Shown here in pieces: positions 14,645 through 23,290 of a stretch of DNA of 64,000 nt (position 1 is its first letter; each line of letters starts with the position of its first letter). Source of the DNA: an uncultured Armatimonadota bacterium (GTDB lineage Bacteria > Armatimonadota > Fimbriimonadia > Fimbriimonadales > Fimbriimonadaceae). The stretch covers positions 61,625 to 125,624 of the forward strand of contig CAILEM010000064.1 in assembly GCA_903833215.1 (NCBI GenBank). The letters run 5' to 3'. The translations under genes were made by a program, and so were the position numbers. The notes beneath the pieces were generated by a model that was not told the origin of the DNA, did no database searches, and saw only the letters and a list, made by a program, of their open reading frames with translations.

Positions 14645-15727
14645 ATGATGCGAAAAGTCCGTATGACGGGCTGCGAGCGCGTCTCGCGAATGATCGAGAG
14701 GAAGGACCAGGACTGCATTCCGAGGATGGAATCGTTCTGGAACGACACGTTGAAACGTTGGCGTACCGAGGGGATGGTCGACGACCCTAACGTCATCGTT
14801 GGCAATGATTTTCAGGGGCTCTGTTGGTCGGAGCCATTCCCGTTTCCAGGTCAAGACATCGTCACTTCCGAAGATGCCGACACCGTTACCAAGCGCGACG
14901 CGTGGGGTCAAATCAACCGTTACTGGAAGTTCCGAGAGGGCACTCCAGAACACGTGGCGTTTCCATGTGAGACTAAGGAAGACTGGTTCGACGTTATCAA
15001 ACCACGGCTTCTGGCTAAAGGTCCATCGGTCGATCTGAAAGGGGCCGAGTGGGCGCTTCGGCTGGCTCGAAGACAAGGTCGATGGTGCCACCTCACTGGA
15101 CTAGAAACCTTTGAGATGACCCGTCACCTCCTCGGTGACGAGAACACCATGATCGCGATGATCGAAGACCCAGAGTATTTGATTGATGTCTCCCGGACTA
15201 TGACGGACCTGGTTCTCAGCGACTTTGAATACTTGTTGGCCAACGGTATCGAAGCGGACGGCGTTTGGATTTACGGTGACATGGCATATCGGAGCGGACT
15301 GCTTTGCGGTCCACCGCTCTACCGAGAGCTGGTGTGGCCCGATCACCAAAGGATGGCCCAGTGGGCTCATGACCGCAATATGCCCTTTGTGTTTCACACC
15401 GACGGCGACGTCAACAGTGTGATTGAAGACTACATCAAGGCAGGCTTTGACGTCCTTCAACCGCTGGAAGCAAAGGCGGGAATGGATGTTCGACGGCTGT
15501 GCCCTGCCGTCGGAGATCGCCTCGCGTTCATAGGGAACTGCGACGTGATGATCTACGCGACCAATGATCGTGACGCGATCGAAGAGGAAGTCCGTTCCAA
15601 GATCGAAGCAGGCAAATCGACGAAGGGTTACGGCTACCACTCAGACCACTCCGTTCCACCAAGCGTGAGCTACGAGACCTACTGTTTCGTGGTGGATTTG
15701 GTCGACAAGTACGGAAATTACGACTAG
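14645..15727 (+). CDS. UroD-fold methyltransferase-like protein 1 (HTDGD type)
   Basis: The frame is open further upstream, but ATG 14645 (or 14648) avoids overlap with the corrinoid gene and follows AAGGA. The 360-residue product has the uroporphyrinogen decarboxylase/MtaA TIM barrel. The start CERVSRMIERKDQDCIPRM recalls the RVxxAL-ExxxPDRxP start of the family. Later come IYGDMAYRSGLLCGPPLYRELVWP, FVFHTDGDVNSVIEDYIKAG, FDVLQPLEAKAGMDV and SDHSVPPSVSYETYCFVV. The MtaA zinc motif HxCGN is replaced by HTDGD, so metal use or substrate differs. It may be a substrate-demethylating enzyme rather than the acceptor transferase. Real decarboxylation of uroporphyrinogen is unlikely in this context. 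Confidence 0.82.
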   Translation: MMRKVRMTGCERVSRMIERKDQDCIPRMESFWNDTLKRWRTEGMVDDPNVIVGNDFQGLCWSEPFPFPGQDIVTSEDADTVTKRDAWGQINRYWKFREGTPEHVAFPCETKEDWFDVIKPRLLAKGPSVDLKGAEWALRLARRQGRWCHLTGLETFEMTRHLLGDENTMIAMIEDPEYLIDVSRTMTDLVLSDFEYLLANGIEADGVWIYGDMAYRSGLLCGPPLYRELVWPDHQRMAQWAHDRNMPFVFHTDGDVNSVIEDYIKAGFDVLQPLEAKAGMDVRRLCPAVGDRLAFIGNCDVMIYATNDRDAIEEEVRSKIEAGKSTKGYGYHSDHSVPPSVSYETYCFVVDLVDKYGNYD

Positions 15728-15742
15728 AGAACGCACCACAAC

Positions 15743-16948
15743 ATGCTGAAGACTTTGGATCCAACGACGGGGGCAAAGACCACGGACAGGCTGGCCGACT
15801 ATAACTTTGCCAAGCACAACGAGGAATCTCAAGCGGTTTTGGATGCGTATGCAAAGCGCAATCCAATCCGTGTTCCGATTCAGGTCGGCACAAACACCCG
15901 CTACTTCATGTTCCATCCGGTCGCAAACGACTTTGGAATGAACTTCCAGCGCTACAGCGAAGACCCCGACGAGATGTTCGATGCGCAGTTGAAGTTTCAG
16001 CGCTGGTCTCGCTTCAACATTCTCCAAGATTCGGGACTCGGTCTCCCGGAGCGATGGTCCATCGGCGTCGATTTCCAAAACTACTACGAAGCGGCTTGGT
16101 TTGGCTGCACGGTCCACTATCTCGAAGGGCAAGTGCCGGACACGATGCCTGCCTACGTCGACAAGCCAGAGCAACTTCTCGAAAAAGGTCTGCCCGATCC
16201 CTTCGGAGGGCTGTACGCCAAAGGCTTGGAATTCTATGAGGACATGGCCGAGCGAGCGAAGGCCGAAGAGTATCTTGGACGCCCCATTACCGTTTGGATG
16301 CCCGGAGGTGGCACCGACGGCCCCTTGACAGCCGCATGCAATCTCTTCGGACCCGAGTTTGTTTGCACCACCATGGCGGAAGAACCGGGTCGGCTGCAAC
16401 TCCTGCTAACTTTCATCACGGACGCGACAATTGATCGGATGAAGGCATGGCGAACCATGGCAGGTGTCCCAATGCCGCAGGATGGATTTTGGATGGCCGA
16501 TGACAGTGTCGCGCTCATCTCAACAGAGATGTATATCGATCACGTTCTCCCCCATCACCGCCGCATCTACGATGCCTTTGGAACGAACGTTGAGCGTGGA
16601 ATGCACCTGTGCGGAAATGCCACCCGACACTTCCCAACGATCGTTCGCGAACTCCACGTGAGCGCATTCGATACTGGATTCCCCGTTGACTTTGGTGCAT
16701 TACGACTCGCTCTGGGCCCCGAAATTCGAATCCACGGTGGACCCCATGTTGAGTTGCTCAGGTGTGGCACCCCCAAGGCCGTCTTTGAAGAGTCTCGTCG
16801 AATATTGCAGTCCGGCATTCTCGACGGAAAGATGTTTCTCCTCCGCGAGGGAAATAACCTGGCTCCTGGCACACCACTAGAAAACATCGAGGCAATGGTT
16901 GAAGCCGGACTTCAATTTGGCCGCTACCCCTCTGAAACCCATGACTGA
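15743..16948 (+). CDS. UroD-fold methyltransferase-like protein 2 (HLCGN type)
   Basis: A 401-residue protein of the UroD/MtaA superfamily, longer than most. The barrel strands are visible as NPIRVPIQVGTNTRYF, WMPGGGTDGPLTAACNLFG, MADDSVALISTEMYIDHVLP, RGMHLCGNATRHFPTIVREL and IRIHGGPHVELLRC. The MHLCGN motif supplies the His-x-Cys pair that binds zinc in MtaA and MtbA. A third cysteine may come from LLRCGTP, since the usual GC near the end is absent (LLREGNNLAPGTPLENI instead). It is likely a corrinoid-linked methyltransferase, substrate unknown. It overlaps the next gene by 8 bases, indicating translational coupling. Confidence 0.8.
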   Translation: MLKTLDPTTGAKTTDRLADYNFAKHNEESQAVLDAYAKRNPIRVPIQVGTNTRYFMFHPVANDFGMNFQRYSEDPDEMFDAQLKFQRWSRFNILQDSGLGLPERWSIGVDFQNYYEAAWFGCTVHYLEGQVPDTMPAYVDKPEQLLEKGLPDPFGGLYAKGLEFYEDMAERAKAEEYLGRPITVWMPGGGTDGPLTAACNLFGPEFVCTTMAEEPGRLQLLLTFITDATIDRMKAWRTMAGVPMPQDGFWMADDSVALISTEMYIDHVLPHHRRIYDAFGTNVERGMHLCGNATRHFPTIVRELHVSAFDTGFPVDFGALRLALGPEIRIHGGPHVELLRCGTPKAVFEESRRILQSGILDGKMFLLREGNNLAPGTPLENIEAMVEAGLQFGRYPSETHD

Positions 16949-18092
16949 TCGAGAACGCTTCAACGCAACCATGCACTATCAACCCGTTGATAGATGTCCC
17001 ATCTGTGACTTTGGATTCTGGGAGGAAACGGTGCCCGAATGGCACAAGCAAGGTCTTCCGACCGAAGTCGAGTGGACCTCGACCGCGAAAATTCATACCG
17101 ACCAGTGGTTCGGAATGGACAGCTATGCTGCGACAAATTCGCCTGACGTGGGACTCAACCCAACATTTGAATGGAAGGTCATTGAAGACCTTGACGACCA
17201 TGAGATCGTGCAACAGGGCGATGGTGTTCGAGTCCTTCGCAAGAAATACATGGGTTCGATACCTCACCATATCGGGCACCTGCTCACCGATAGAGACTCA
17301 TGGCGCGAGCACTATCTGCCGCGCTTGGATCCTACGAATCCCGCTCGTTTTCCCGCTGACTGGGAGAAAAGAGTCGCCGACTGGAAAGACCCCAATCGCA
17401 AGGTCCCAGCATCGGCATGGTGTGGAAGTCTGTTTGGATGGCTTCGCGATTGGATGGGGCTCGAAAACGTCGTCCTCGTCCCTTACGATGACCCAGCTTG
17501 GTTTGAGGAAATGGTCACCACTCTGGCTGACTGCACGATTGGTGCCTTGACTGTTGCGCTGGAAACCGGGGCTCAATTTGACTCTGGCTCGATGTGGGAA
17601 GACATGTGTTACAGCGGCGGCCCGTTGCTAGGCCCTGACCACTTCAAGCGGTTCCTCGTCCCCCACTATCGTCGGATTACAGATCTGCTTCACAAATACG
17701 GCATCGATATTGTGTGGACAGACTGTGATGGAAAGATCGACTCATTACTCCCGCTGTGGCTCGACGCTGGTATCAACTGCATGTTCCCAATCGAGGTTGG
17801 AACTTGGGGTGGAGACCCAATCGCCTATCGAAAGCAATACGGCAAGGACTTGCGATTGATCGGTGGATTCGACAAACACGTCTTGCAGCACTCGAAGCCC
17901 GCGATCCTTGCAGAAATTGAGCGGCTAGTGCCGCTTGTTGAGGATGGAGGGTTCATTCCGCTTCCTGACCATCGCGTTCCGCCCGATGTGCCTTACGAGA
18001 ATTACCTCTACTACATCCGAGAAGTAAGACGAATCTGGGGCCAAGACACAAACCTCAAGCCCTGTCCTGCGTTAGAGGCAGCAACGGTATGA
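16941..18092 (+). CDS. UroD-fold methyltransferase-like protein 3 (WTDCDG type)
   Basis: The start at ATG 16941 (MTDRERFNATMHYQPVDRCP) is the classical first helix of UroD-like proteins; an in-frame TTG at 16899 would overlap more of the previous gene. About 383 residues. Landmarks are CPICDFGFWEETVPEW, SLFGWLRDWMGLENV, GSMWEDMCYSGGPLLGPDHF, IDIVWTDCDGKIDSLLPLWL, INCMFPIEVGTWGGDPI and LPDHRVPPDVPYENYLYYI. The HxCGN zinc site is replaced by WTDCDG. The C-terminal PDHRVPPDVPYENY is common to the non-MtaA branch of COG0407. Function is inferred from the operon only: methyl transfer to or from the corrinoid protein. Confidence 0.8.
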   Translation: MTDRERFNATMHYQPVDRCPICDFGFWEETVPEWHKQGLPTEVEWTSTAKIHTDQWFGMDSYAATNSPDVGLNPTFEWKVIEDLDDHEIVQQGDGVRVLRKKYMGSIPHHIGHLLTDRDSWREHYLPRLDPTNPARFPADWEKRVADWKDPNRKVPASAWCGSLFGWLRDWMGLENVVLVPYDDPAWFEEMVTTLADCTIGALTVALETGAQFDSGSMWEDMCYSGGPLLGPDHFKRFLVPHYRRITDLLHKYGIDIVWTDCDGKIDSLLPLWLDAGINCMFPIEVGTWGGDPIAYRKQYGKDLRLIGGFDKHVLQHSKPAILAEIERLVPLVEDGGFIPLPDHRVPPDVPYENYLYYIREVRRIWGQDTNLKPCPALEAATV

Positions 18093-18973
18093 AGTCGTTC
18101 TTCCTGAACCACGATGTGCTTGTGATGGATGGGGCGATGGGCACCCAACTCATTCAGCTTGGGCTCACCCATGGCCATCCGTCGATGCTCTGGAATGTCG
18201 AACGACCCCAGGCAGTGTCTTCGGTTCACCGAAGTTATGCCGATGCTGGATGCAACTGTCTCACCACCAACACTTTTGGCGGCTCGACGCTCATGCTCGC
18301 TCGCTACGGATTGCTAGAACGCTTCGAGGAACTCAATCGGCAGGCCGTACGACTCGCAAAAGAGGCTGCCGAAGGGAGGTGCTTCATCCTTGGAGACATC
18401 GGACCATGCGGAGACTTCCTAGAGCCACTTGGGGACCTGACAGAATTGGAACTGGCAGACGCAGTCAAACGGCAAGCCGACCAACTCTTAGCGGAAGGGA
18501 TCGATGGGTTCATCGTCGAAACGATGTCGGATACGACCGAAATGCAAGTGACGGTAAGTGCTCTGAAGTCCTTTGGGTTGCCGATCATTTCCTCGTACAC
18601 CTATGAGCGAAATGGTGAGACGTACCAAACCATGATGGGCACCACACCGAAGCAAGCAGCCTTGGCCGCATTTCATGCTGGCGCAGATGCGATCGGTGCC
18701 AACTGTGGAACTTCGTTGAGCCTTGATGACTACCTTGCCATCGGAGCCGACCTCATGTCTTGCTGCCATGGTCTCCCAGTTCTGCTCCAGCCCAACGCCG
18801 GAACACCCATTGCTACACCTGACGGTTTCGAGTACGGCGTATCGCCAGCCGACTTTGCCGAGTGGGCAGAAACGGCCGCCAAGCTAGGGATCAAGATTGT
18901 CGGTGGATGCTGCGGCACAACTCCGGATCACATTAAAGCCGTCGCCGAAGCACTGCATTCTGCGAGGAGTTAG
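18089..18973 (+). CDS. Homocysteine S-methyltransferase domain protein (MetH N-terminal type)
   Basis: A 294-residue stand-alone Pfam S-methyl_trans barrel, like the homocysteine-binding module of cobalamin-dependent methionine synthase or BHMT. Visible are VMDGAMGTQLIQLGL, NCLTTNTFGGSTLMLARYGL, LGDIGPCGDFLEPLGDLT, GIDGFIVETMSDTTEMQV and the zinc ligands: C206 in GANCGTSL and C274/C275 in GGCCGTTPDHI. It lacks the folate, B12 and activation domains of MetH. Here it would take the methyl group from the operon's methyl-corrinoid protein and make methionine. ATGA overlap with the previous gene and a 2-base gap to the next show it belongs to the operon. Confidence 0.9.
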   Translation: MKSFFLNHDVLVMDGAMGTQLIQLGLTHGHPSMLWNVERPQAVSSVHRSYADAGCNCLTTNTFGGSTLMLARYGLLERFEELNRQAVRLAKEAAEGRCFILGDIGPCGDFLEPLGDLTELELADAVKRQADQLLAEGIDGFIVETMSDTTEMQVTVSALKSFGLPIISSYTYERNGETYQTMMGTTPKQAALAAFHAGADAIGANCGTSLSLDDYLAIGADLMSCCHGLPVLLQPNAGTPIATPDGFEYGVSPADFAEWAETAAKLGIKIVGGCCGTTPDHIKAVAEALHSARS

Positions 18974-18975
18974 CG

Positions 18976-20058
18976 ATGAATCAGCGCGACAACTTCCTGC
19001 GGATGATGTCTGGCAAAGATTACGCCAGCGTTCCGCTAGATCTCCCAATGACACCGCCTGTCGTCGATGAAATGGAGCGACGCCTCGGAACCCGCAGTGT
19101 CGTTGAAGCATTCAACGTCGACTTCGAATACGCTGGCCTTGGCGGATACGATGATTCAAGCCTCTGGCGCAGTGCCTACTTGCAGCGCGGAGTTCAGGTT
19201 CCAGATGGGGCCTGGGTAGGGAGTGGTGGATATGTCGAGCGCCCAGGAGACGCCGCATCCGTAGGAAATGCCTACCATCTCACGGAGATGTTCCACCCGT
19301 TAGCTGGGTTTGAGACTCTCGAAGAAATCGTGAGTCTTCCATGGCACGATCTGAATGACCCTGTACTTACTGCCTCTGCCAAAGCCAATGTCGCTCGCAT
19401 CCAAGCAAAAGGGAAGGTAACCACCGTTGGGCTGGAATGCAGTGTGTTCGAAAGCTCGTGGTACCTCCGCAGCATGGAACAGATCTTTTGTGACTTGGCG
19501 GAAGGAAACGGGATCGCGGAGTGGCTCTTTGACAGGTTCATGACCCAATCGTCTCTATCGGCTCGTGCGGCAGCGCTTGCAGGTGCCGACCTCATTCGAC
19601 TCGGAGATGATGTGGGTACCCAGCGCGGAATGATGATCTCGATCGACCTTTGGCGAGAGCAATTCAAGGGGCGCCTGGCAAATATCATCTCTGCGTCAAA
19701 GTGTGTTGAGAACCCTCCCGCCATCCAGTACCACTCCGACGGCGACATTTCGGAAATTGTCGATGACTTGATCGAAATTGGCGTCGATATTCTCAATCCA
19801 GTTCAGCCAGAGTGCATGCCGCTCGACACGGTGGCGGGTCGATGGAAGGATCGATTGGCGTTCAGTGGAATGATTGGCACCCAAACGACGATGCCGTTTG
19901 GTGATCCCGCGGCTGTTCGTGCTGCGGTTGCCACCTGCGAACGTTGGGTTCATGAAGGTGCGAGAATCGTGATTGGCCCAACCCATGTTTTGGAACCAGA
20001 CGTTCCCTGGGAGAATATCGTCACCCTCGTTGAGTCGGTAAGAGCGATCAAACCATGA
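18976..20058 (+). CDS. UroD-fold methyltransferase-like protein 4 (HSDGD type)
   Basis: A 360-residue UroD-superfamily barrel: MNQRDNFLRMMSGKDYASVP start, VTTVGLECSVFESSWYL, ALAGADLIRLGDDVGTQRGM, IQYHSDGDISEIVDDLIEIG, VDILNPVQPECMPLDTV and GPTHVLEPDVPWENIVTLV. HSDGD occupies the position of the MtaA zinc motif, and DVGTQRG the usual substrate loop. This form is often found next to corrinoid proteins in methoxy-compound and methylamine loci. It is less similar to paralogue 5 than to paralogues 1 and 3, judging by motifs. ATGA overlap with the next gene. Confidence 0.82.
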   Translation: MNQRDNFLRMMSGKDYASVPLDLPMTPPVVDEMERRLGTRSVVEAFNVDFEYAGLGGYDDSSLWRSAYLQRGVQVPDGAWVGSGGYVERPGDAASVGNAYHLTEMFHPLAGFETLEEIVSLPWHDLNDPVLTASAKANVARIQAKGKVTTVGLECSVFESSWYLRSMEQIFCDLAEGNGIAEWLFDRFMTQSSLSARAAALAGADLIRLGDDVGTQRGMMISIDLWREQFKGRLANIISASKCVENPPAIQYHSDGDISEIVDDLIEIGVDILNPVQPECMPLDTVAGRWKDRLAFSGMIGTQTTMPFGDPAAVRAAVATCERWVHEGARIVIGPTHVLEPDVPWENIVTLVESVRAIKP

Positions 20059-21065
20059 CAGCCCTAGAAAAATTCGAGTCAACTTTTGGTCCAGATCCGA
20101 TCCCTTCCGATCAGCTTGCAATGCCGTTGATCATGAGTTTCGCTTCGCGCCATGTGGGGGTGAAATACATTGATTACGTCCGCGACCCTCTGATCCTGGC
20201 GGGAGCGCAATACGCTGTGTGTAGGGATTTCGGACTCGATGTTTTGGCCACGACCTCTGACCCGGGTGGCGAGCTATCGTCTTTGGGTGGCTCGATAACC
20301 TGGTTTGATGACGATCCCCCGATGCCCGACCCGAATCATCCTTTGCTGAGCCATCCCGCTCAACTCCTAGATCTGAAGTTGCCCGATCCGCACGGGCCAA
20401 ACCGAATGGGAGACCGTCTAGCCGCCATCAAAGAATTGCGAAGGCTGAGTGATGGCACTCTTCCGGTATTGGGTTGGGTCGAAGGACCGATCTCAGAGGC
20501 TGCCGTGATGCGTGGTCTGACCACCTTGATGGAGGATCTCATCGACGATCCAGAGTTTGTCGATGAGCTTTTCTGCTTCAACGTAAGGATGGCAATCAAG
20601 TTCGCCGAAGCGCAGGTGGAAGCTGGGGCGGACATGATTGGCTTCGGCGATGCCCCTGCATCTCTCATCGGTCCTGACCTGTATCGAAGATTTGTCCTGC
20701 CCCAGGAGCGACGGATGGTGGATGCGATTCAGGCGATGGGTGTGCCGGTGCGCATGCACATCTGCGGAAACACCACCAAAATCGTCCCCCTCATGGCCCA
20801 GGTAGGAGTCGATATGGTGGACATCGATTCTCTCACGGACCTCAAACTCGCCGCCGACACCTTTGCACCCTTCGTGAAAGTCCTCGGCAACCTTGATCCC
20901 GTCCGCGAGGTGCTAGATTCAACACCAGAAGCGATCCATGAGCGCCTAACCCAGTGCCGAAAGATCGCAGGACCGAACTACATCGCGGGCGCTGGATGCG
21001 AGATTCCCGCGAAAACTCCACCCGAGAACGTTCGGGCTTTCGCTGATTTCGCCCACAACCTGTAA
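20055..21065 (+). CDS. MtaA/MtbA-type methylcobamide:acceptor methyltransferase (UroD fold, paralogue 5)
   Basis: A 336-residue protein closest in pattern to MtaA/MtbA, which move the methyl group from a methyl-corrinoid protein to a thiol (coenzyme M in methanogens). All three zinc ligands are visible: H235 and C237 in RMHICGNTTKIVP and C315 in AGAGCEIPAKTPPENV. Other landmarks are LPVLGWVEGPISEAAVMRG, GADMIGFGDAPASLIGPDLY and VKVLGNLDPVREVLDSTPE. Bacteria lack coenzyme M in this role, so the acceptor may be homocysteine (directly or through the S-methyltransferase domain gene) or tetrahydrofolate. It is the last gene of the operon. Confidence 0.88.
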   Translation: MTALEKFESTFGPDPIPSDQLAMPLIMSFASRHVGVKYIDYVRDPLILAGAQYAVCRDFGLDVLATTSDPGGELSSLGGSITWFDDDPPMPDPNHPLLSHPAQLLDLKLPDPHGPNRMGDRLAAIKELRRLSDGTLPVLGWVEGPISEAAVMRGLTTLMEDLIDDPEFVDELFCFNVRMAIKFAEAQVEAGADMIGFGDAPASLIGPDLYRRFVLPQERRMVDAIQAMGVPVRMHICGNTTKIVPLMAQVGVDMVDIDSLTDLKLAADTFAPFVKVLGNLDPVREVLDSTPEAIHERLTQCRKIAGPNYIAGAGCEIPAKTPPENVRAFADFAHNL

Positions 21066-21227
21066 GACCGCAAGTGGTGTTCGCAGCCTCAAACTGGTGC
21101 TCTCAGCCCTATCCTGCTAAGTGGGTGGTTACTAGCAGTTCGGCTCAGACCTGGAACTCGGAAGAGAGGCTCGTGCAAGGTAATTAGCGTGAAAGGGTCG
21201 ATGGGGAAACACTTAAAATTGTAAGGC

Positions 21228-21280
21228 GGGTTCCTCTCCCTTTTTCAAAAGGGCAGAGGACAGGAGAGGGTTATGCCATC
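21228..21280 (+). repeat. Dispersed repeat, copy A
   Basis: Matches, in inverted orientation and with only a few differences over about 53 bp, the sequence at 56823-56875. The core can fold: CTCTCCCTTTTT pairs imperfectly with AAAAGGGCAGAGG. Ends GGGTTATGCCATC. Confidence 0.75.
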
Positions 21281-21557
21281 GAAGTGCCTTTGGCGCCGTT
21301 GTTTCCGGAACTCACGAATTCTGTCTGATCTCGGTGTAATGGCATTGGCTTCCGATTGGTACTCACGCTCTAAAAACTGCTCGAAATGAATGCCCTTTCG
21401 AAGCCCATGCACTTTTCATCGATTCAACCGTAGTGCGATTTCCTCTACTGAATTTCAATCCTTATCTCCGCACAGTGGAAGGTTTCAGTCACAGGTTAGG
21501 CGATGGTTCAAAGGCCGAATGCGATTAGGTTTGTCCCGCCTGCATCGGAGCCGTTAA

Positions 21558-21599
21558 GGGCAGATTTCCCTTTTGGGGAAAGGAGAAGGAACGTGAACC
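21558..21599 (-). repeat. Dispersed repeat, related copy
   Basis: On the minus strand reads GGTTCACGTTCCTTCTCCTT followed by TCCCCAAAAGGGAAATCTGCCC, the same family as the copies at 56492, 58686 and 58834. Confidence 0.6.
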
Positions 21600-21706
21600 G
21601 GAATCTCCGCATCAACAACCGACGGCGGCAGATGCACACCAAACCGTAGGAGGCATGATTTTGCGTTGATGGGTTTATGCGAATGTTGCCGTACAACTGC
21701 TCGAAA

Positions 21707-23290
21707 CTAGCAACCACCCAGGCAGAGCTGGTCAATATAGGTGTCTTCGAAGTCAGGATCGAGGTTCAGTTCGATGATCTCGATTTCTCGTCCGATTCGG
21801 CTGATCTCTTCCAGCGCTGACTTGTCGATTGCACATAATGTCGCCCCAGCAAGCGATGTGTTCCCTACCAATTGGACTTGGCTTGCCTCAAACCCGGGGA
21901 AAAGGCCGCAGGCGATCGCGTTTTCGACGTTGAGGTGCATGCCGAATCCACCAGCAAGATAAAGCGTCTTCACATCGGACGCCTTGAGACCGAGGCGACC
22001 AAGTAGGGTCAAAATCCCGGCCGCAATCGCCGCCTTTGCCTGGAGCAGGCGGGCAATATCAGGTTCGGCAACGACGATCTTTCGTTTTCCAAGTCCAAGT
22101 GCAAGCACAAAGTCTTTCCCGTATTCCCCCGGCAAGAGTCGATCCCCCAAATCTGGAAGGGAGCCGCTCTGATATCGTCCACTCGAGTTGATGAGACCTA
22201 CTCGGTAGCCCTCAGCGAGGAAGTCAATGTAGGCGGAGCCACATATCCCAATCGCCTTCGTGCGTGCTGGGCCGATGATCTCGTTAACGACCTCAAATGG
22301 GCTCGACTTCATCCAAACGTGCGAGATCGCACCGTCGCCCGCCCGAATTCCACAGTTCAATCCCGATCCTTCAAACGCTGGCCCCGCTGCAGTAGCGCAA
22401 CCATAAAGCTTGTCGCCAACTTTCAGAACGATCTCGCCGTTCGTACCAACATCCACAAGGAGTGAAGGCCCATCTTCGTAGGCCAACCCACTCGCCAACA
22501 CGCCGCCGGTGATATCCGCACCGACATAAGCCGCGGCACCTGGAAGCAAATGGATCGGAATGCCAGCCGGTATCAACCCCAGAGACTCGGAAACCAGAGT
22601 TTCATGACCCATAAATGTGGGTGTAAACGGCGAAACCCCCATTGAACTTGGATCGACGCCAGCGAGCAGGTGCAGCATCGTCGCGTTCCCGGCAATGACA
22701 TAGCCTTTCACATCCTCTTGGTTTAACTTCGCATCCGTCAACGCAAGATAGAGCAACGGATTCAGTGTCTCATCGACAATCGCCGCTTGTAGCGACTTGA
22801 TGCTTGCCTTCTCCATGAGGCACAAATTAATCCGCGTGAGAACATCATCGCCAAGATGCATCTGCCGATTGAAGGCTGAGGACCTTCCCACGATTTTGCC
22901 GTCACTGAGATCAATCAGCGACATAGCGACGGTCGTCGTTCCAATGTCGACAACCGCTGCTAATCCTGGATTTCCGAGGAGCGGATCATAGGCGTAGGGA
23001 ATGTTTACGCGATAGTCGGAAAGAACCTGCGGGGTATACGCCAAGAGAGAGTGCTGGTGAATTCGAACCGAAAGATCAGAATCCAGGACGACTTGACAAG
23101 CCTGCTCATTACGCCATTCCCCATCTCGCAGGACCTCAACCGCGCACGACTTGCATAGTACGCGTTCGCCGCATCGTGTGTTCAGCGGCATGTTCTCTCG
23201 CCGCATCACGTCGGTGAGCTTGTGACCGATTTCGTCGGTGCCAAGCAGGATGACCCGCTGCTCTTCGGGAAGTTCAAGACTAAGACGCAT
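21707..23290 (-). CDS. RACo-type reductive activator of corrinoid protein ([2Fe-2S] plus ASKHA domain)
   Basis: A 527-residue protein that would use ATP to re-reduce inactive Co(II) corrinoid to Co(I). The N-terminal plant-type ferredoxin domain has C40, C46, C49 (CGERVLCKSC) and C65, the complete [2Fe-2S] ligand set. The rest is the COG3894 ASKHA domain: LAAVVDIGTTTVAMSLIDL, YVIAGNATMLHLL, SLLVDVGTNGEIVLKVGD, GPAFEGSGLNCGIRAGDGAI, GICGSAYIDFLAEGYRVGLI and KTLYLAGGFGMHLNVENA. This is the RACo/acsV-like type, not the RamA 4Fe-4S type of methanogens. It lies opposite the corrinoid operon and its start overlaps the end of the DUF1638 gene by 11 bases. Confidence 0.92.
   Translation of the reverse strand: MRLSLELPEEQRVILLGTDEIGHKLTDVMRRENMPLNTRCGERVLCKSCAVEVLRDGEWRNEQACQVVLDSDLSVRIHQHSLLAYTPQVLSDYRVNIPYAYDPLLGNPGLAAVVDIGTTTVAMSLIDLSDGKIVGRSSAFNRQMHLGDDVLTRINLCLMEKASIKSLQAAIVDETLNPLLYLALTDAKLNQEDVKGYVIAGNATMLHLLAGVDPSSMGVSPFTPTFMGHETLVSESLGLIPAGIPIHLLPGAAAYVGADITGGVLASGLAYEDGPSLLVDVGTNGEIVLKVGDKLYGCATAAGPAFEGSGLNCGIRAGDGAISHVWMKSSPFEVVNEIIGPARTKAIGICGSAYIDFLAEGYRVGLINSSGRYQSGSLPDLGDRLLPGEYGKDFVLALGLGKRKIVVAEPDIARLLQAKAAIAAGILTLLGRLGLKASDVKTLYLAGGFGMHLNVENAIACGLFPGFEASQVQLVGNTSLAGATLCAIDKSALEEISRIGREIEIIELNLDPDFEDTYIDQLCLGGC

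Larger units (their letters stand above)
21066..21706. other. 641-bp gap between convergent methyl-transfer transcription units
   Basis: No convincing gene; the short frames here lack family features and ribosome sites. It contains two repeats of the TCTCC/CAAAAG family (21228-21280 and, inverted, 21558-21599). I saw no B12 box and no clear intrinsic terminator. Confidence 0.6.

Noticed and set aside
15641..16399. 252-residue minus-strand frame inside the UroD genes
   Set aside because: Opposite to two adjacent conserved reading frames of the operon.
14645..21065. Haem-biosynthesis uroporphyrinogen decarboxylase
   Set aside because: The UroD-like genes sit with a corrinoid protein and MtaB-type enzyme, and motifs such as HxCGN or HSDGD point to the methyltransferase branch.
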